A DNA stretch of 64,000 bases from Dyadobacter bucti (GCF_005869225.1 NZ_SWFP01000008.1:310001-374000), one strand, 5' to 3'; positions 10,142 through 19,013 are shown, numbered from the stretch's first letter. The notes: a model not told the origin generated them from the sequence alone. Translations and numbers: made by a program.

Positions 10142-10315
10142 GCCAGAATAATTCCAAAACCCGCGTGGACTAAAATACAAAATGCGTCTACGAGTCGCAA
10201 ATGTTAAGAAAGCAAAGTTGACAAGAATCTACCCTCGAGGACTGCAACCCGAGAGCTGGGCTATTTGTTAATTTTGTATAAATTCTGTTCTATTGTGTTA
10301 GAAAAAACAGAACAT

Positions 10316-10507
10316 ATGCACACAGATCAAAAAGAAAACAGGTTTTCCAGCACTCCACTAACAATTGGAGCCACTTCCGGAATTATTTTTGGAGCAATTG
10401 CCGGGCCTTTTGGAGCATTGTTTGGCTCAATAGCCGGTGCTATCATAGGTTTTCGAATCGACAAAAACGACAAAGTTATTCCTCAAAAAAAGGCAGGTCT
10501 GCCGTGA
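10316..10507 (+). CDS. Small glycine-zipper membrane protein
   Basis: A 63-residue protein dominated by a glycine- and alanine-rich hydrophobic segment with GxxxG-like spacing (GATSGIIFGAIAGPFGALFG and on), followed by a short basic tail. Such glycine zippers pack helices closely in membranes. The start at 10316 (MHTDQKE) is preferred; an in-frame Met at 10265 would add 17 residues. It lies just before another small membrane protein gene on the same strand. No specific function is recognised. Confidence 0.6.
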   Translation: MHTDQKENRFSSTPLTIGATSGIIFGAIAGPFGALFGSIAGAIIGFRIDKNDKVIPQKKAGLP

Positions 10508-10563
10508 AAGCGTCAAAAAGGACTATTGTTCACCACAGCTAGCCCCGGCTAACTTCGCTTTCA

Positions 10564-10881
10564 ATGAACGAACATCTTCTTGTAGTGAGGGAATCCCTGA
10601 GCGGAATTGCCCCACCACTTATCATGGGCCTGATCGGTGCCATCTCGTATGGTCTGACCTGCGGGATCAGACGCGGTTTTCACAATATCAATGAAAAGGA
10701 GTTTCTGTTGATAATCACTGAATTTGCCGCGTTAGTGCCCGCGTTGAAGATCATTATTTTGTCATTCGACCGTAAATTACCCGTCGACAATTATTTCGAT
10801 CGCCTTTACCTGATCATAGCAGGCGCACTAACCATACTGGTTACCGTTAAAGATATCGTTACGAAATTACGATTGACTTAA
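10564..10881 (+). CDS. Hypothetical small membrane protein
   Basis: A 105-residue protein with three likely membrane segments (about 15-32, 46-66 and 80-97) separated by short charged loops. I do not recognise a family. It lies 56 bp after the glycine-zipper gene, so the two may be co-transcribed. It converges with the dioxygenase gene, 14 bp between their stop codons. Confidence 0.6.
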   Translation: MNEHLLVVRESLSGIAPPLIMGLIGAISYGLTCGIRRGFHNINEKEFLLIITEFAALVPALKIIILSFDRKLPVDNYFDRLYLIIAGALTILVTVKDIVTKLRLT

Positions 10882-10895
10882 AATCCGACTCCTTG

Positions 10896-11714
10896 TTACA
10901 AAACCAATGGATTGAGCTCGGATGCCAATAATTCTCCGGCAGATGCGCCACACATCCAGCGCTGGCGGTCGGCTTCCTGATGTTTGTTTTGAGGTTCGGT
11001 GATCCTGGCGCCATCGGCAATGAAAATAATGGTCATTACTTCCCTCAGTACTTCTTTGGAATTATTGCCCGGGGCCGAGTGCAGGGTCCAGCCGTAGTGC
11101 CAGGTTGCGTCCCCGGCGTCCATCGTTTTGGCTCGCTTGATCTCAAAACCTTTTTCCTGAATAAATTTTTCCAGGGCAGCCTCCGATTCATCCGAAATCG
11201 GCATATTCTCGATAAAACCGGCTTCATGCGAGCCCGACGCGAAGGTCAGCATACCCATGTCTTCGGTAATATCGATCAATGGCATCCACATAGTGACAGT
11301 TTTGTCGGTGTCGAGCGGCCAATAGTATTGATCCTGGTGCCAGGGCGTGAAACCACCGCCGGGTTCTTTGTACAATGCCTGATCATGGTAAATCCTGACA
11401 TTTTCGACGCCCAGCAAATCTGCGGCAATCTTCCCGAAACGTTTGGCCAGTGTATAATTTTTCACATCCTCATCCATTTCCCACAAATTCATAATCTGGA
11501 GAAATGCTTTTCCGTAGGTGTCACGGTCTTCGAGCTTACGCTTTTCGGTATTAAACTTTAACGCGGCTTTGTTAATCACATCCCTGTAATAGGCCACTTC
11601 GGTTTCATTCAGAATGTCGGGGATCAAAATGTGCCCGTCTTTTCTGAAGCTGTCAATTTCTTCCGTAGATACAGTTTTAAAGCCGGTTAGGTCCGGGGCA
11701 AGGAAATCGGTCAT
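10896..11714 (-). CDS. Phytanoyl-CoA dioxygenase (PhyH) family protein
   Basis: A 272-residue Fe(II)/2-oxoglutarate-dependent oxygenase of the PhyH family. The metal-binding HxD is in WHQDQYYW (about 147-149) and the distal His is in the segment TWHYGWTLHSAPGNN (about 204-218), followed by an Arg-containing strand that should hold 2-oxoglutarate. The family hydroxylates diverse small molecules, so the substrate cannot be named. The gene diverges from an AraC-type regulator with a 139-bp shared upstream region, which suggests that the regulator controls it. Confidence 0.9.
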   Translation of the reverse strand: MTDFLAPDLTGFKTVSTEEIDSFRKDGHILIPDILNETEVAYYRDVINKAALKFNTEKRKLEDRDTYGKAFLQIMNLWEMDEDVKNYTLAKRFGKIAADLLGVENVRIYHDQALYKEPGGGFTPWHQDQYYWPLDTDKTVTMWMPLIDITEDMGMLTFASGSHEAGFIENMPISDESEAALEKFIQEKGFEIKRAKTMDAGDATWHYGWTLHSAPGNNSKEVLREVMTIIFIADGARITEPQNKHQEADRQRWMCGASAGELLASELNPLVL

Positions 11715-11853
11715 GTCGAGTGTTTTTAAGATTTAGGAATAATCATATCAAATTTCGGTAGTTCCCGCATTTTCAGTTAGGCCGATAATGGCCATTTAAT
11801 GGAGTATTTTATCTATTTTTATTACAATTGATCATTTGTGAATAATATAGTCA

Positions 11854-12723
11854 ATGATAAAGGCTCAGTTTGAATCCCTGAATCCGAAATCCCACGCGTC
11901 TTTTCTGGTCAATTCGTTTAAGCTGGAAAGCTTTACGGTTCCCTATCATTTTCATCCGGAATTCGAACTGACGTTGATCGTGAGGGGGAGGGGCAAAAGG
12001 TATGTAGGGAAAAATATGGGGGATTTTGAAGATGGCGACCTGGTTTTTCTGGGTTCAGACCTGCCGCATTCGTGGAAATCGGAAGACGTGACGGAGCCGG
12101 GCGGTTATGTACAATCCATCGTTGTGCAGTTTGAAAGAAATTTTCTCGGAACCGAATTTTTTAATAAACCCGAACTGGCCAATATCAATAACCTGTTCAA
12201 GATCAGCGCCTATGGCATCCGGTATCTTGACAAAACGACCGAAAATATCAGCAGCCAGATGAAACTGCTGGCCCAGGAGGAAAACGCTTTCAGGAAAATG
12301 CAGATGCTGCTCGATATCCTGGAAAACCTGGCCATATCCAGGGAGTATATTTTGCTGGACCAGGATGGAATGGTGGCGCAACAGCTGAATAGCAACAAAG
12401 AAAGGATCAATGCGGCTTTGGGCTACATTGTCGACAATTTCAGAAACGAGATTTTATTGAATAAAGTAGCGGGCATCGTCAACATGTCACCCAATGCCTT
12501 TTGCAAGTACTTCAAAAAGGTAACCAATAAGACTTTCATGGATACGGTGATTGATTACCGCATCAATTTCGCGATCCGGCAATTGCTTTCAACCGACAAG
12601 CCTGTTTCGGAAATTGCCATGGAAAGCGGGTTCGGTGATGTTTCTCATTTTTATAAAATATTCAAAAGAAACATGAAAATGAGCCCGCTGAATTACCGTA
12701 AAAATTTCCAGAAAGGACTGTAA
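11854..12723 (+). CDS. AraC family transcriptional regulator
   Basis: A 289-residue regulator. The N-terminal half is a cupin-like sensor domain (VPYHFHPEFELTLIVRGRG at about 29-47, then GDLVFLGSDLPHSW). The C-terminal 100 residues hold two helix-turn-helix motifs of the AraC type, ending in the classical segment PVSEIAMESGFGDVSHFYKIFKR, given here only to mark position (about 248-270). The cupin part suggests sensing of a sugar or related small molecule. It is divergent from the PhyH oxygenase and convergent with the PVC-type dehydrogenase, 5 bp apart, so both are candidate targets. Confidence 0.95.
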   Translation: MIKAQFESLNPKSHASFLVNSFKLESFTVPYHFHPEFELTLIVRGRGKRYVGKNMGDFEDGDLVFLGSDLPHSWKSEDVTEPGGYVQSIVVQFERNFLGTEFFNKPELANINNLFKISAYGIRYLDKTTENISSQMKLLAQEENAFRKMQMLLDILENLAISREYILLDQDGMVAQQLNSNKERINAALGYIVDNFRNEILLNKVAGIVNMSPNAFCKYFKKVTNKTFMDTVIDYRINFAIRQLLSTDKPVSEIAMESGFGDVSHFYKIFKRNMKMSPLNYRKNFQKGL

Positions 12724-12728
12724 AACCA

Positions 12729-15635
12729 TTATTTAAAACTCATTAAATAACCCGTCAAGTCTGCGAGGTCCTGCTCGTTCAAACCCAGCGCTGTCGGTTC
12801 AGGCATGAGCGACGAAGGCATTTTTTCCCTGCTTTTGATCTGGTCGGCTTTGACGGAATGCTGCTGACCGGCGGCGTCTTTCAATACCACATTAGCCCCG
12901 TCGCTGAGCAGAAAACCAAAGTACGTTTCATTCTTTTTGGTAACAATGGTATAGCTCTCGTAGCCAAAAACCATGCTGGCAGACGGATTGACGATAGCAT
13001 CCAGTAAGCCGTTTTTATCAAATTTTTTGTGGATCAAAGTCAGGTCGGGCCCGATGTCGGCTCCTGCTTTTCCATGTTTATGGCATGCCGCACAGGTATT
13101 TGCAAAAAGCTTTTCACCTTTTTCAACATTCCCGTTCATCCGCGCAATGAAGTCTGTTTTCAGGACTTTCCCGTTTCTTGGAAAAAACTGGCTGGCCACC
13201 ACCCGGATGTTCTGATCGGGGTTTTTAAAAATCACTTCACTCACCGACCTGGCGATGGTATCGGGCAATTGTCCCTGTACCCGCATGTCCACCAGAATAT
13301 TTCCACCGTTGAGATCGGACGCCATTTGTTTTGCAGTTTCAATGCGGGCTGCCATCGGCTGGTTTTTGTCAGAAACGGTTTTCTTCATTTCCAGCATTTT
13401 GCGGTATGCAGGCGTCATCACCTGCGTTGTCGCCTCTTCCCAGTTCAGCAGGTCAGCCCAATCGTTCGTTTTGCGGAAATTGAGCCACCAGGATGCCTGG
13501 GTTGACACATCCTGAAATGCCGATTTGGACAAGGAAACCATGGCGTCGGCAGCTTTTTTATCTTTGATGAAACCAATTGCAGTCAATGCCTTGCGTCGCT
13601 CGGCTGGCTGAACCTGATCCGATCCCGCGCGTGCCTTTAGCTCGTCAACAGCCTCGACCGGGTGCAAACGCCAGGTCAGATTTGCGCGCTGAGGTGAAAA
13701 GTGATAGGGATCAGCCTTGTAATGTTCGCTTACATAGCTATATACCTCCGATTCCTTACCATCCGATGCTGTGCCAATTGCTTCCAGCATCCATGGATCT
13801 TTTCCATCATATCGTCTGAGAAGCTGATAAATGCTCTCTTGCGCGTTTTCATAAGGCACATCCCGTAGCGCAATCCCCACTTCCCGGCGAACTGCTGCGT
13901 CAGGGTCTTCTGCCATTTGTTTAAAATAGGGGCTTACCGCATCTACCGATTTTAATGCCCGGAAAGCCGTGAGCCGAAACGACGCGTCGGGAGATTGCAG
14001 CAGCTTCACAACTTCTGCCTTCCCCTTTTGCCCCAGTTGCGCCAGCAGCCAGATCGCCCTCGCCCGATGGAATGGGTTTTCGGCAGAAAGCAGCTTCATA
14101 ACATCTTCGACAACAGCATCTCCTTTGCTTCTCAATCCCTCAAATCCAAGCGCACGGACATTTACAGCGGGATTTTTCAATGCTTCGACCAAGCCATTTG
14201 TAGTATTCGGATCAAGTTGGGGAATAGTCAGTTTTTTGCCTTTAGGTGTGATGCGATATATTCTGCCGTAGCCTTTTTTATCGCGCATACCATGCCCGCC
14301 GACGATGGGATCGTACCAGTCAGCAATGTACACAGCTCCATCAGGCCCAACTGATACATCCGAAGGACGGAACCATTTCCTGAAATCATTGTCCGTTTCA
14401 TACCACTCATAACGCTCGGAAGCCTGGGGGAACGAGCTTATCAGGTCACGTCGTTTGAGATTGAAACCTGCACCATTTTTTTCAGGCTGGTAAGCAAAAA
14501 TGACATTTCGCCCGGCTTCGCAGCTGAGCAGCGTTCCGCGGTAATTTTTACCCAAAGCATCTCCTTCATAATAAACAATACCCGTCGGCGAACCTGCGCC
14601 GGTATTGTCACCAGCCGGCATCACGCCAGGATCTTCCTGGTGCCAGTGCGTTGTGAAGATATCCTGGCCCGGCCGGCGGTCCGCCTGCCAAAACCGTGTA
14701 CCGTCTTGTGAAAAATAGCCGGCATTTCCATTTTCCTGTAAAAATGAAACCCTGCACGTAATCACCTGATCATCATTATCATTCTGCCACATGTTGCCAT
14801 AGCTGTCCAGACAAACTTCGTAGCTGTTCCTGAAATTGTGTCCCAAAACTTTCAATCCCGTTCCGTCCGGGTTAATCCGTAATGCAAGCCCTCCTACCCA
14901 CACCCGGCCATCGTCCGATTTCTGGTTTCCTTCGTTGCTTTTGTTATAGGGAGTACCTCCGGTGTACAAGCTCCCACTGCGTAAAGTCCAGCCACTTTTA
15001 TCCGTTACATGATGCGGACCTGCATTGCCTGTGTTGAAATAATACCTGCCGTCCGGCCCGGAAACGACGGAATGTAAGGAGTGGTCGTGATCAAATCCGC
15101 CGAAACCGGTTAACAATACCTCCCGATGATCGGGCTTGTCGTCTCCGTCTGTATCTGTATAAATGATCAGGTTCGGGGCGCAGGAGACGATGGTTTTATT
15201 ACCAATCACCGCAATGCCCAGAGGCGCGGTCAACAATGTATCTTCTACATACACTTTCGCCGACTCCGCTTTCCCGTCTCCATCCTTATCTTCCAGGATC
15301 ATGACCCGGTCGCCTTTTTGTTTATGGCTCAAACGTTCCGCGGGTTTGGTATTGAAATCCCTGTAATTCACCGCCTCCGTAATCCAGACACGTCCTTTTG
15401 CATCAATATCCATATTGGTAGGATTGTAAAACAAAGGCGCCTCGGCCCAGAGTGTCGCTTCAAGATCGTCGGGCAAAAACAGGCGGGAAGAATCTTCCTG
15501 CGCGTTGATTGCTACGAATGATTTTTGTGGTAACCCAGGCTGATGATTCTGGTATTTGAAACCGAAAAAAGCCAATAAAATGGAAGCTACGGAAAAGACC
15601 AGGAATCTGGGAAAAGTATGGATAACGAAAGTCAT
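12729..15635 (-). CDS. PVC-type membrane-bound dehydrogenase with HEAT repeats and cytochrome c domain
   Basis: A 968-residue exported protein. After an N-terminal hydrophobic segment comes a beta-propeller of the soluble-dehydrogenase/NHL type (about 50-440; repeated DGDGKAES- and DTDGDDKPD-like calcium-type loops), then HEAT-like helical repeats (about 470-690) and a C-terminal cytochrome c domain with CAACH at 848-852. Proteins of this build are common in Planctomycetes and Bacteroidota and are believed to oxidise carbohydrates or related compounds in the periplasm, passing electrons to the heme. It is followed 34 bp later on the same strand by a sugar isomerase/epimerase gene, which fits carbohydrate catabolism. 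Confidence 0.92.
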   Translation of the reverse strand: MTFVIHTFPRFLVFSVASILLAFFGFKYQNHQPGLPQKSFVAINAQEDSSRLFLPDDLEATLWAEAPLFYNPTNMDIDAKGRVWITEAVNYRDFNTKPAERLSHKQKGDRVMILEDKDGDGKAESAKVYVEDTLLTAPLGIAVIGNKTIVSCAPNLIIYTDTDGDDKPDHREVLLTGFGGFDHDHSLHSVVSGPDGRYYFNTGNAGPHHVTDKSGWTLRSGSLYTGGTPYNKSNEGNQKSDDGRVWVGGLALRINPDGTGLKVLGHNFRNSYEVCLDSYGNMWQNDNDDQVITCRVSFLQENGNAGYFSQDGTRFWQADRRPGQDIFTTHWHQEDPGVMPAGDNTGAGSPTGIVYYEGDALGKNYRGTLLSCEAGRNVIFAYQPEKNGAGFNLKRRDLISSFPQASERYEWYETDNDFRKWFRPSDVSVGPDGAVYIADWYDPIVGGHGMRDKKGYGRIYRITPKGKKLTIPQLDPNTTNGLVEALKNPAVNVRALGFEGLRSKGDAVVEDVMKLLSAENPFHRARAIWLLAQLGQKGKAEVVKLLQSPDASFRLTAFRALKSVDAVSPYFKQMAEDPDAAVRREVGIALRDVPYENAQESIYQLLRRYDGKDPWMLEAIGTASDGKESEVYSYVSEHYKADPYHFSPQRANLTWRLHPVEAVDELKARAGSDQVQPAERRKALTAIGFIKDKKAADAMVSLSKSAFQDVSTQASWWLNFRKTNDWADLLNWEEATTQVMTPAYRKMLEMKKTVSDKNQPMAARIETAKQMASDLNGGNILVDMRVQGQLPDTIARSVSEVIFKNPDQNIRVVASQFFPRNGKVLKTDFIARMNGNVEKGEKLFANTCAACHKHGKAGADIGPDLTLIHKKFDKNGLLDAIVNPSASMVFGYESYTIVTKKNETYFGFLLSDGANVVLKDAAGQQHSVKADQIKSREKMPSSLMPEPTALGLNEQDLADLTGYLMSFK

Positions 15636-15669
15636 ATTACGGGTTTAAATATGGTTCGCAATGGTGGTT

Positions 15670-16542
15670 TCAGGAAAAGGAGAACAGCGTTTCCAGATAC
15701 TTCCGGTTGTCTTTATAACATTCAATAATGTCGACGCCCGGAGGTGTTGCTCCTTCTATCTGCATCCACCCCTGGTAATCAATTTCTTTGACAGCTTTTG
15801 CGATCCTCGGCCAGTCGAGCGTACCTTGTCCGAGGCGCTGGCCATTTTCTTTCATGTGGATTTCACAGATCATTTCTTTCCCCAGCATGGGAATTTCCCT
15901 GTAAATATCATTGCCGGCATCTACGGCATTCCGGAAATCGTAGTATACCTTGACGGCTTTTGAACCCACCGCCTGTATGATATCCAGGTGTTCCTGAGCC
16001 GTCAGATATGACTCAATACCCAGGGTAACACCTTGTTTTTCTGCATGAGAGGCCACTTTTTTCAAACGTTCGACCACGGCCTTTTTCCCGGCGTCATCAT
16101 TCCGGAGATCGCCCTCGGAGAAAAAAGCAAGCAAAATTACCTTAACGCCAAGCGCCTGCGCGGCATTTACACTATTCCATACCCACTCTTCTGTCTCGGG
16201 TTTTGATTTGTAAGGTACCCGGTTCAGCTCGCCTATCGCCAGACTGGAAACTTTGATGCCCGTACGTTCGGAAGCGTCGCGGATCGCCTGAAGCGTGGCG
16301 GGAACGGAAAGTCCTTTATGATCCTGACCTGTATTATAACTGACCTGTATACCCTGCAAACCGATTTGTTTGGCACGGTCAAAAGCTTCGGGATTCATAC
16401 TTTTCCCGACAGACCAGTCGCACGCACCCAGCTGAAATTTTGGAGCAAAAGTGTTTAAAAGGCCCGAAACCGCTGAGCCCGCCAGCAGAAGCGAGCTTTT
16501 TTTAATCATTTCCCTACGACCAATAGGCAGATCATCATTCAT
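15670..16542 (-). CDS. Sugar phosphate isomerase/epimerase family protein (TIM barrel), probably Tat-exported
   Basis: A 290-residue xylose-isomerase-like TIM barrel protein. The N-terminus contains a twin-arginine-like signal (GRREMIKKSSLLLAG, about 8-22), so export to the periplasm is likely. Metal-site residues typical of the family are present as Glu in LGIESYL, the Asp in YYDFRN, His in EIHMKEN and Glu in MQIEG. Members act on sugars or keto-sugars. It is upstream of the PVC-type dehydrogenase on the same strand with a short gap, so the two probably form a transcription unit working on the same substrate. Confidence 0.88.
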   Translation of the reverse strand: MNDDLPIGRREMIKKSSLLLAGSAVSGLLNTFAPKFQLGACDWSVGKSMNPEAFDRAKQIGLQGIQVSYNTGQDHKGLSVPATLQAIRDASERTGIKVSSLAIGELNRVPYKSKPETEEWVWNSVNAAQALGVKVILLAFFSEGDLRNDDAGKKAVVERLKKVASHAEKQGVTLGIESYLTAQEHLDIIQAVGSKAVKVYYDFRNAVDAGNDIYREIPMLGKEMICEIHMKENGQRLGQGTLDWPRIAKAVKEIDYQGWMQIEGATPPGVDIIECYKDNRKYLETLFSFS

Positions 16543-16628
16543 ATTAACAGCGCTTTAAGAATAAGAAATGTTATCCTCAAAATCTGTTTACAAATTGATT
16601 CTACTTGTCAATGAGTTTCTTACAGGCA

Positions 16629-16988
16629 TTATTTCCAGAAAGCATCTTCTACGTGCCTGATATCCGTTTTCCCGGTTGGAAGGATGAGGATGGAAACAAT
16701 GTCGAAACGGATATCGAAACGCCAGTCTTTGTCGTAAATATAATGTTCTGCCGCAGCCATGATCAGCCTGGCTTTGGTAACATTAACAAATTCTTCGGGC
16801 ATGCCAAACGCGTTGCCGGTGCGGGTTTTCACCTCGACGAAAGTCAGCATTTTGTCTTTTCTGACGATCAGGTCAATTTCGGCGTGGCGGTGGCGGTAAT
16901 TTTTTTCGATTATTTCAAATCCTTTTTCTTCTAAAAAGGCTGAAGCTTTTCGCTCTCCCCAGTTTCCAATGTCATTGTGTGCCGCCAT
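16629..16988 (-). CDS. yraN: YraN family (UPF0102) endonuclease-like protein
   Basis: A 119-residue protein of the YraN/UPF0102 family. The PD-(D/E)xK nuclease core is visible: GEKxA motif near the N-terminus (GERKASAFLEEKGFEI), then HAEIDLIVRKD and TFVEVKTRTG with the catalytic Asp, Glu and Lys. The family is conserved in bacteria and suspected to take part in DNA processing, but its role is not settled. It lies 16 bp downstream of the interrupted toxin gene on the same strand. Confidence 0.93.
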   Translation of the reverse strand: MAAHNDIGNWGERKASAFLEEKGFEIIEKNYRHRHAEIDLIVRKDKMLTFVEVKTRTGNAFGMPEEFVNVTKARLIMAAAEHYIYDKDWRFDIRFDIVSILILPTGKTDIRHVEDAFWK

Positions 16989-17004
16989 GTGTGTAGATTA
17001 ATTT

Positions 17005-17334
17005 CTATTTCGGAAGGAGTTTTAACAATTCTTTCAATTCCTTATCCTGAATATTGTCCTTTTCACTTTTATCGAAAATGGATAGAAGGTATACAGTTTC
17101 TTCAGATACGAAAACACAAGTAATGATCCTGCCTACTCCCGACTTACCCTTTCCTTTTGAGACAATGGACAGTCGTATTTTAAAGCCGTCGTGACCGAGC
17201 GGGATACCCTGAATCGGAGAGATTTTTAATGATTCTTTTAGATCTCTAAACTCAAATTTCAAAGAGGGGTATTTTTTGACTAGTCATTTAAGCTCCGATT
17301 CAAATTTGGGAATGACTTTTACCTTAAAGCTCAT
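17005..17334 (-). pseudogene. RelE/ParE-family toxin interrupted by an in-frame TGA
   Basis: Read from the ATG at 17334, the frame gives MSFKVKVIPKFESELK, then TGA (codon 17, 17286-17284), then continues in the same frame as LVKKYPSLKFEFRDL through a complete RelE-like body (KIRLSIVSKGKGKSG, RIITCVF, VYLLSIFDKSEKDNI) to the stop at 17005. Without the TGA it would be a normal 109-residue toxin of the Bacteroidota RelE group. The ATG overlaps the end of the antitoxin gene by 11 bp, as is usual for such pairs. A single-base change from CGA or AGA explains the stop. A shortened product starting at the TTG at 17262 (85 residues) would lack the first helix. It may be dead, recoded or a sequencing error. 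Confidence 0.85.
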
Positions 17335-17530
17335 TGAAAAGCTCATCCGCATCCCGAGCAATCAACTTGCCTTCTTTGACCAAATGCATCTCTTTGACGG
17401 ATTGCTTTAAGTCACTAAGGACCTTGGCTTTGTGTGAAGAAATGCTCCTTTTTCTAAAAAAAGGCAGCATTGTAAGCAATTCCAACACATAGGTGGTTTT
17501 CGAGTGCAGAAAATTTAGCAAAGCTTTCAT
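17324..17530 (-). CDS. Antitoxin of the RelE-type toxin-antitoxin pair
   Basis: A 68-residue protein starting at the Met at 17530 (MKALLNFLHSKTTYVLELL); the reading frame is open further upstream to 17581, but the extra 17 residues do not resemble the family. The C-terminal half (VLSDLKQSVKEMHLVKEGKL then DADELFNEL) has the pattern of Bacteroidota antitoxins that neutralise RelE-like toxins: an amphipathic helix and a conserved LxNEL end. Its stop codon region overlaps the ATG of the toxin. It looks intact although the toxin is interrupted, which is the order of loss expected under selection. Confidence 0.8.
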   Translation of the reverse strand: MKALLNFLHSKTTYVLELLTMLPFFRKRSISSHKAKVLSDLKQSVKEMHLVKEGKLIARDADELFNEL

Positions 17531-17734
17531 ATAGCTCGATCTATGATGTGGATAATAGGCTAGTTTCTTTTTGACGAACATTTATATTGCAAATTAGTGT
17601 TATTATTAAAAGAACTAAAGAGAAAAGCCGTATTCCATATTGCGAACATTCTTTTCAATTGACTTTTAGACGTTAGCGGCTTTAAAAAGTATCGCTGGTT
17701 GCGAAAAATAAATTTGATTTCAGGAAATTTTATA

Positions 17735-18460
17735 ATGAATACCCTCATTAACAGACAAGTACATTTTCAGGATCTGGGGCTGATCGATTACCAGGAGGCC
17801 TGGGATTATCAGGAAAAACTTTTTGCGGAAACTACTGCCGTGAAAACCGGGAACCGGAACCTGGCCTCAGAACAACAAATCCCTACGCCCAATCACCTGA
17901 TTTTCTGCCAGCACCCGCATGTGTATACTTTGGGAAAAAGCGGAAAACCGGATCATTTGCTGCTGCAGGAAAGCGGTCTGGAAGAAAAACACGCCAAATA
18001 CTATAAGATCAACCGCGGAGGCGATATTACTTACCACGGGCCCGGCCAGCTGGTGGGCTACCCGATTCTCGACCTTGACAATTTTTTTACGGATATTCAC
18101 CGCTACATGCGGACGCTGGAAGAGGGAATTATCCTGACACTGGCCAATTATGGTATTGAAGCAGGGAGAATCGAGGGGCTGACGGGCGTTTGGCTGGATT
18201 ACGTTGAGCAAAAAAATCCCAGAAAAATATGTGCGTTGGGCGTTAAAGCCAGTCGGTGGATCACCATGCATGGCTTTGCTTTGAACGTCAATACTGATTT
18301 ATCCTATTTTGGAAATATCATTCCCTGCGGCATTCAGGACAAGGCGGTGACGTCTATGTCGGCAGAGCTGGGCTATGATATCGACATGGACGAAGTTTCT
18401 AATCAATTAAAAAATCATTTAGCAGCGCTTTTCCAGATGGAATTGCAAGTAACGGTTTAA
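17735..18460 (+). CDS. lipB: Lipoyl(octanoyl) transferase LipB
   Basis: A 241-residue enzyme from the Met at 17735 (MNTLINRQ); an in-frame upstream Met at 17699 is less likely. It moves octanoyl from acyl carrier protein to lipoyl domains of 2-oxoacid dehydrogenases, the first step of lipoate synthesis. Family motifs are clear: RGGDITYHGPGQLVGYP, the Lys of GVKAS, GFALNVN and the catalytic Cys in IPCGI. Its stop codon overlaps the start of the next gene by one base (TAATG), so the two are translated together. Confidence 0.97.
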   Translation: MNTLINRQVHFQDLGLIDYQEAWDYQEKLFAETTAVKTGNRNLASEQQIPTPNHLIFCQHPHVYTLGKSGKPDHLLLQESGLEEKHAKYYKINRGGDITYHGPGQLVGYPILDLDNFFTDIHRYMRTLEEGIILTLANYGIEAGRIEGLTGVWLDYVEQKNPRKICALGVKASRWITMHGFALNVNTDLSYFGNIIPCGIQDKAVTSMSAELGYDIDMDEVSNQLKNHLAALFQMELQVTV

Positions 18461-18873
18461 TGAAAAAGGACATCATATTTCACCCCGTTCAGGGAATACA
18501 GGTCGCCATTGCCAGAACTTTCAACGAATTGAAGGCGCCGGAATGGAATGTTATCGTGATCAATCGCAACGAAAAACCGGTCACGAATTGTTTTGTCACG
18601 TCCAAAGGCTATGGAAACAGCGAATCCGGAACGAATTCAGATCAGCGGACTTCCACATTAAGACATTTTTTTCCCGAAATCGCTGCCGGCGGACATGTTG
18701 TGGTGGAACCGATCATGCCTGATGTTTTCCACCTTAATAATGAGTTTTGGGTCAGTTATTTCCTTGAAAACCAGATATACGATAAAAAGTTTATCTTCGT
18801 GCCAGACAGCATCATCGAATCCAACCTGATCACTATTGATTCCCTGGGAATGGAGGGGGTTTTGCATGAGTGA
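18460..18873 (+). CDS. Conserved hypothetical protein coupled to lipB
   Basis: A 137-residue soluble protein with no signal peptide and no membrane segment. The composition suggests a mostly beta fold (IQVAIARTF, WNVIVINRN, GHVVVEPIMP, WVSYFLEN, KKFIFVPDS). I do not recognise a domain. It overlaps lipB by one base (TAATG), so translational coupling is likely. Downstream is the GTCA repeat array, then the exonuclease gene. No function is proposed. Confidence 0.7.
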   Translation: MKKDIIFHPVQGIQVAIARTFNELKAPEWNVIVINRNEKPVTNCFVTSKGYGNSESGTNSDQRTSTLRHFFPEIAAGGHVVVEPIMPDVFHLNNEFWVSYFLENQIYDKKFIFVPDSIIESNLITIDSLGMEGVLHE

Positions 18874-18881
18874 AGGAAAAT

Positions 18882-19013
18882 GTCATTTGTGGTCAGGTGT
18901 CGTCATTTGTAGTCATAAATGGTCATTTGTTGTCAGGTGTTGACTATCAACGACTAAATGACAATCAATGACCATAAATGACAACTTCTTGACTAAAAGC
19001 GACCTGTCCTGAC
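18882..19013. repeat. Helically phased GTCA / TGAC decamer array
   Basis: Six words beginning GTCA (or GTCAT) start at 18882, 18892, 18902, 18912, 18922 and 18932, exactly 10 bp apart; at a coarser scale this is a 20-bp tandem repeat, three copies all beginning GTCATTTGT (18882, 18902, 18922). After a short gap the inverted word TGAC occurs at 18959, 18969, 18979, 18990 and 19010, again mostly 10 bp apart. The whole stretch fills the gap between the lipB-coupled gene and the exonuclease gene. The words therefore lie on one face of the helix and point toward each other. Possible roles are a protein-binding array, a folded RNA leader or a mobile minisatellite. Confidence 0.75.

Noticed and set aside
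10980..11561. A 193-codon open frame opposite the PhyH gene
   Set aside because: It lies wholly within the PhyH gene on the other strand and lacks any family pattern.
17560..17748. A 62-codon minus-strand frame upstream of the RelE antitoxin
   Set aside because: It overlaps the lipB start region on the other strand and lacks any recognisable pattern; the antitoxin start at 17530 fits better.
18882..18941. A CRISPR array
   Set aside because: The 20-bp repeats are directly adjacent with no unique spacers, and no cas genes are in the window.
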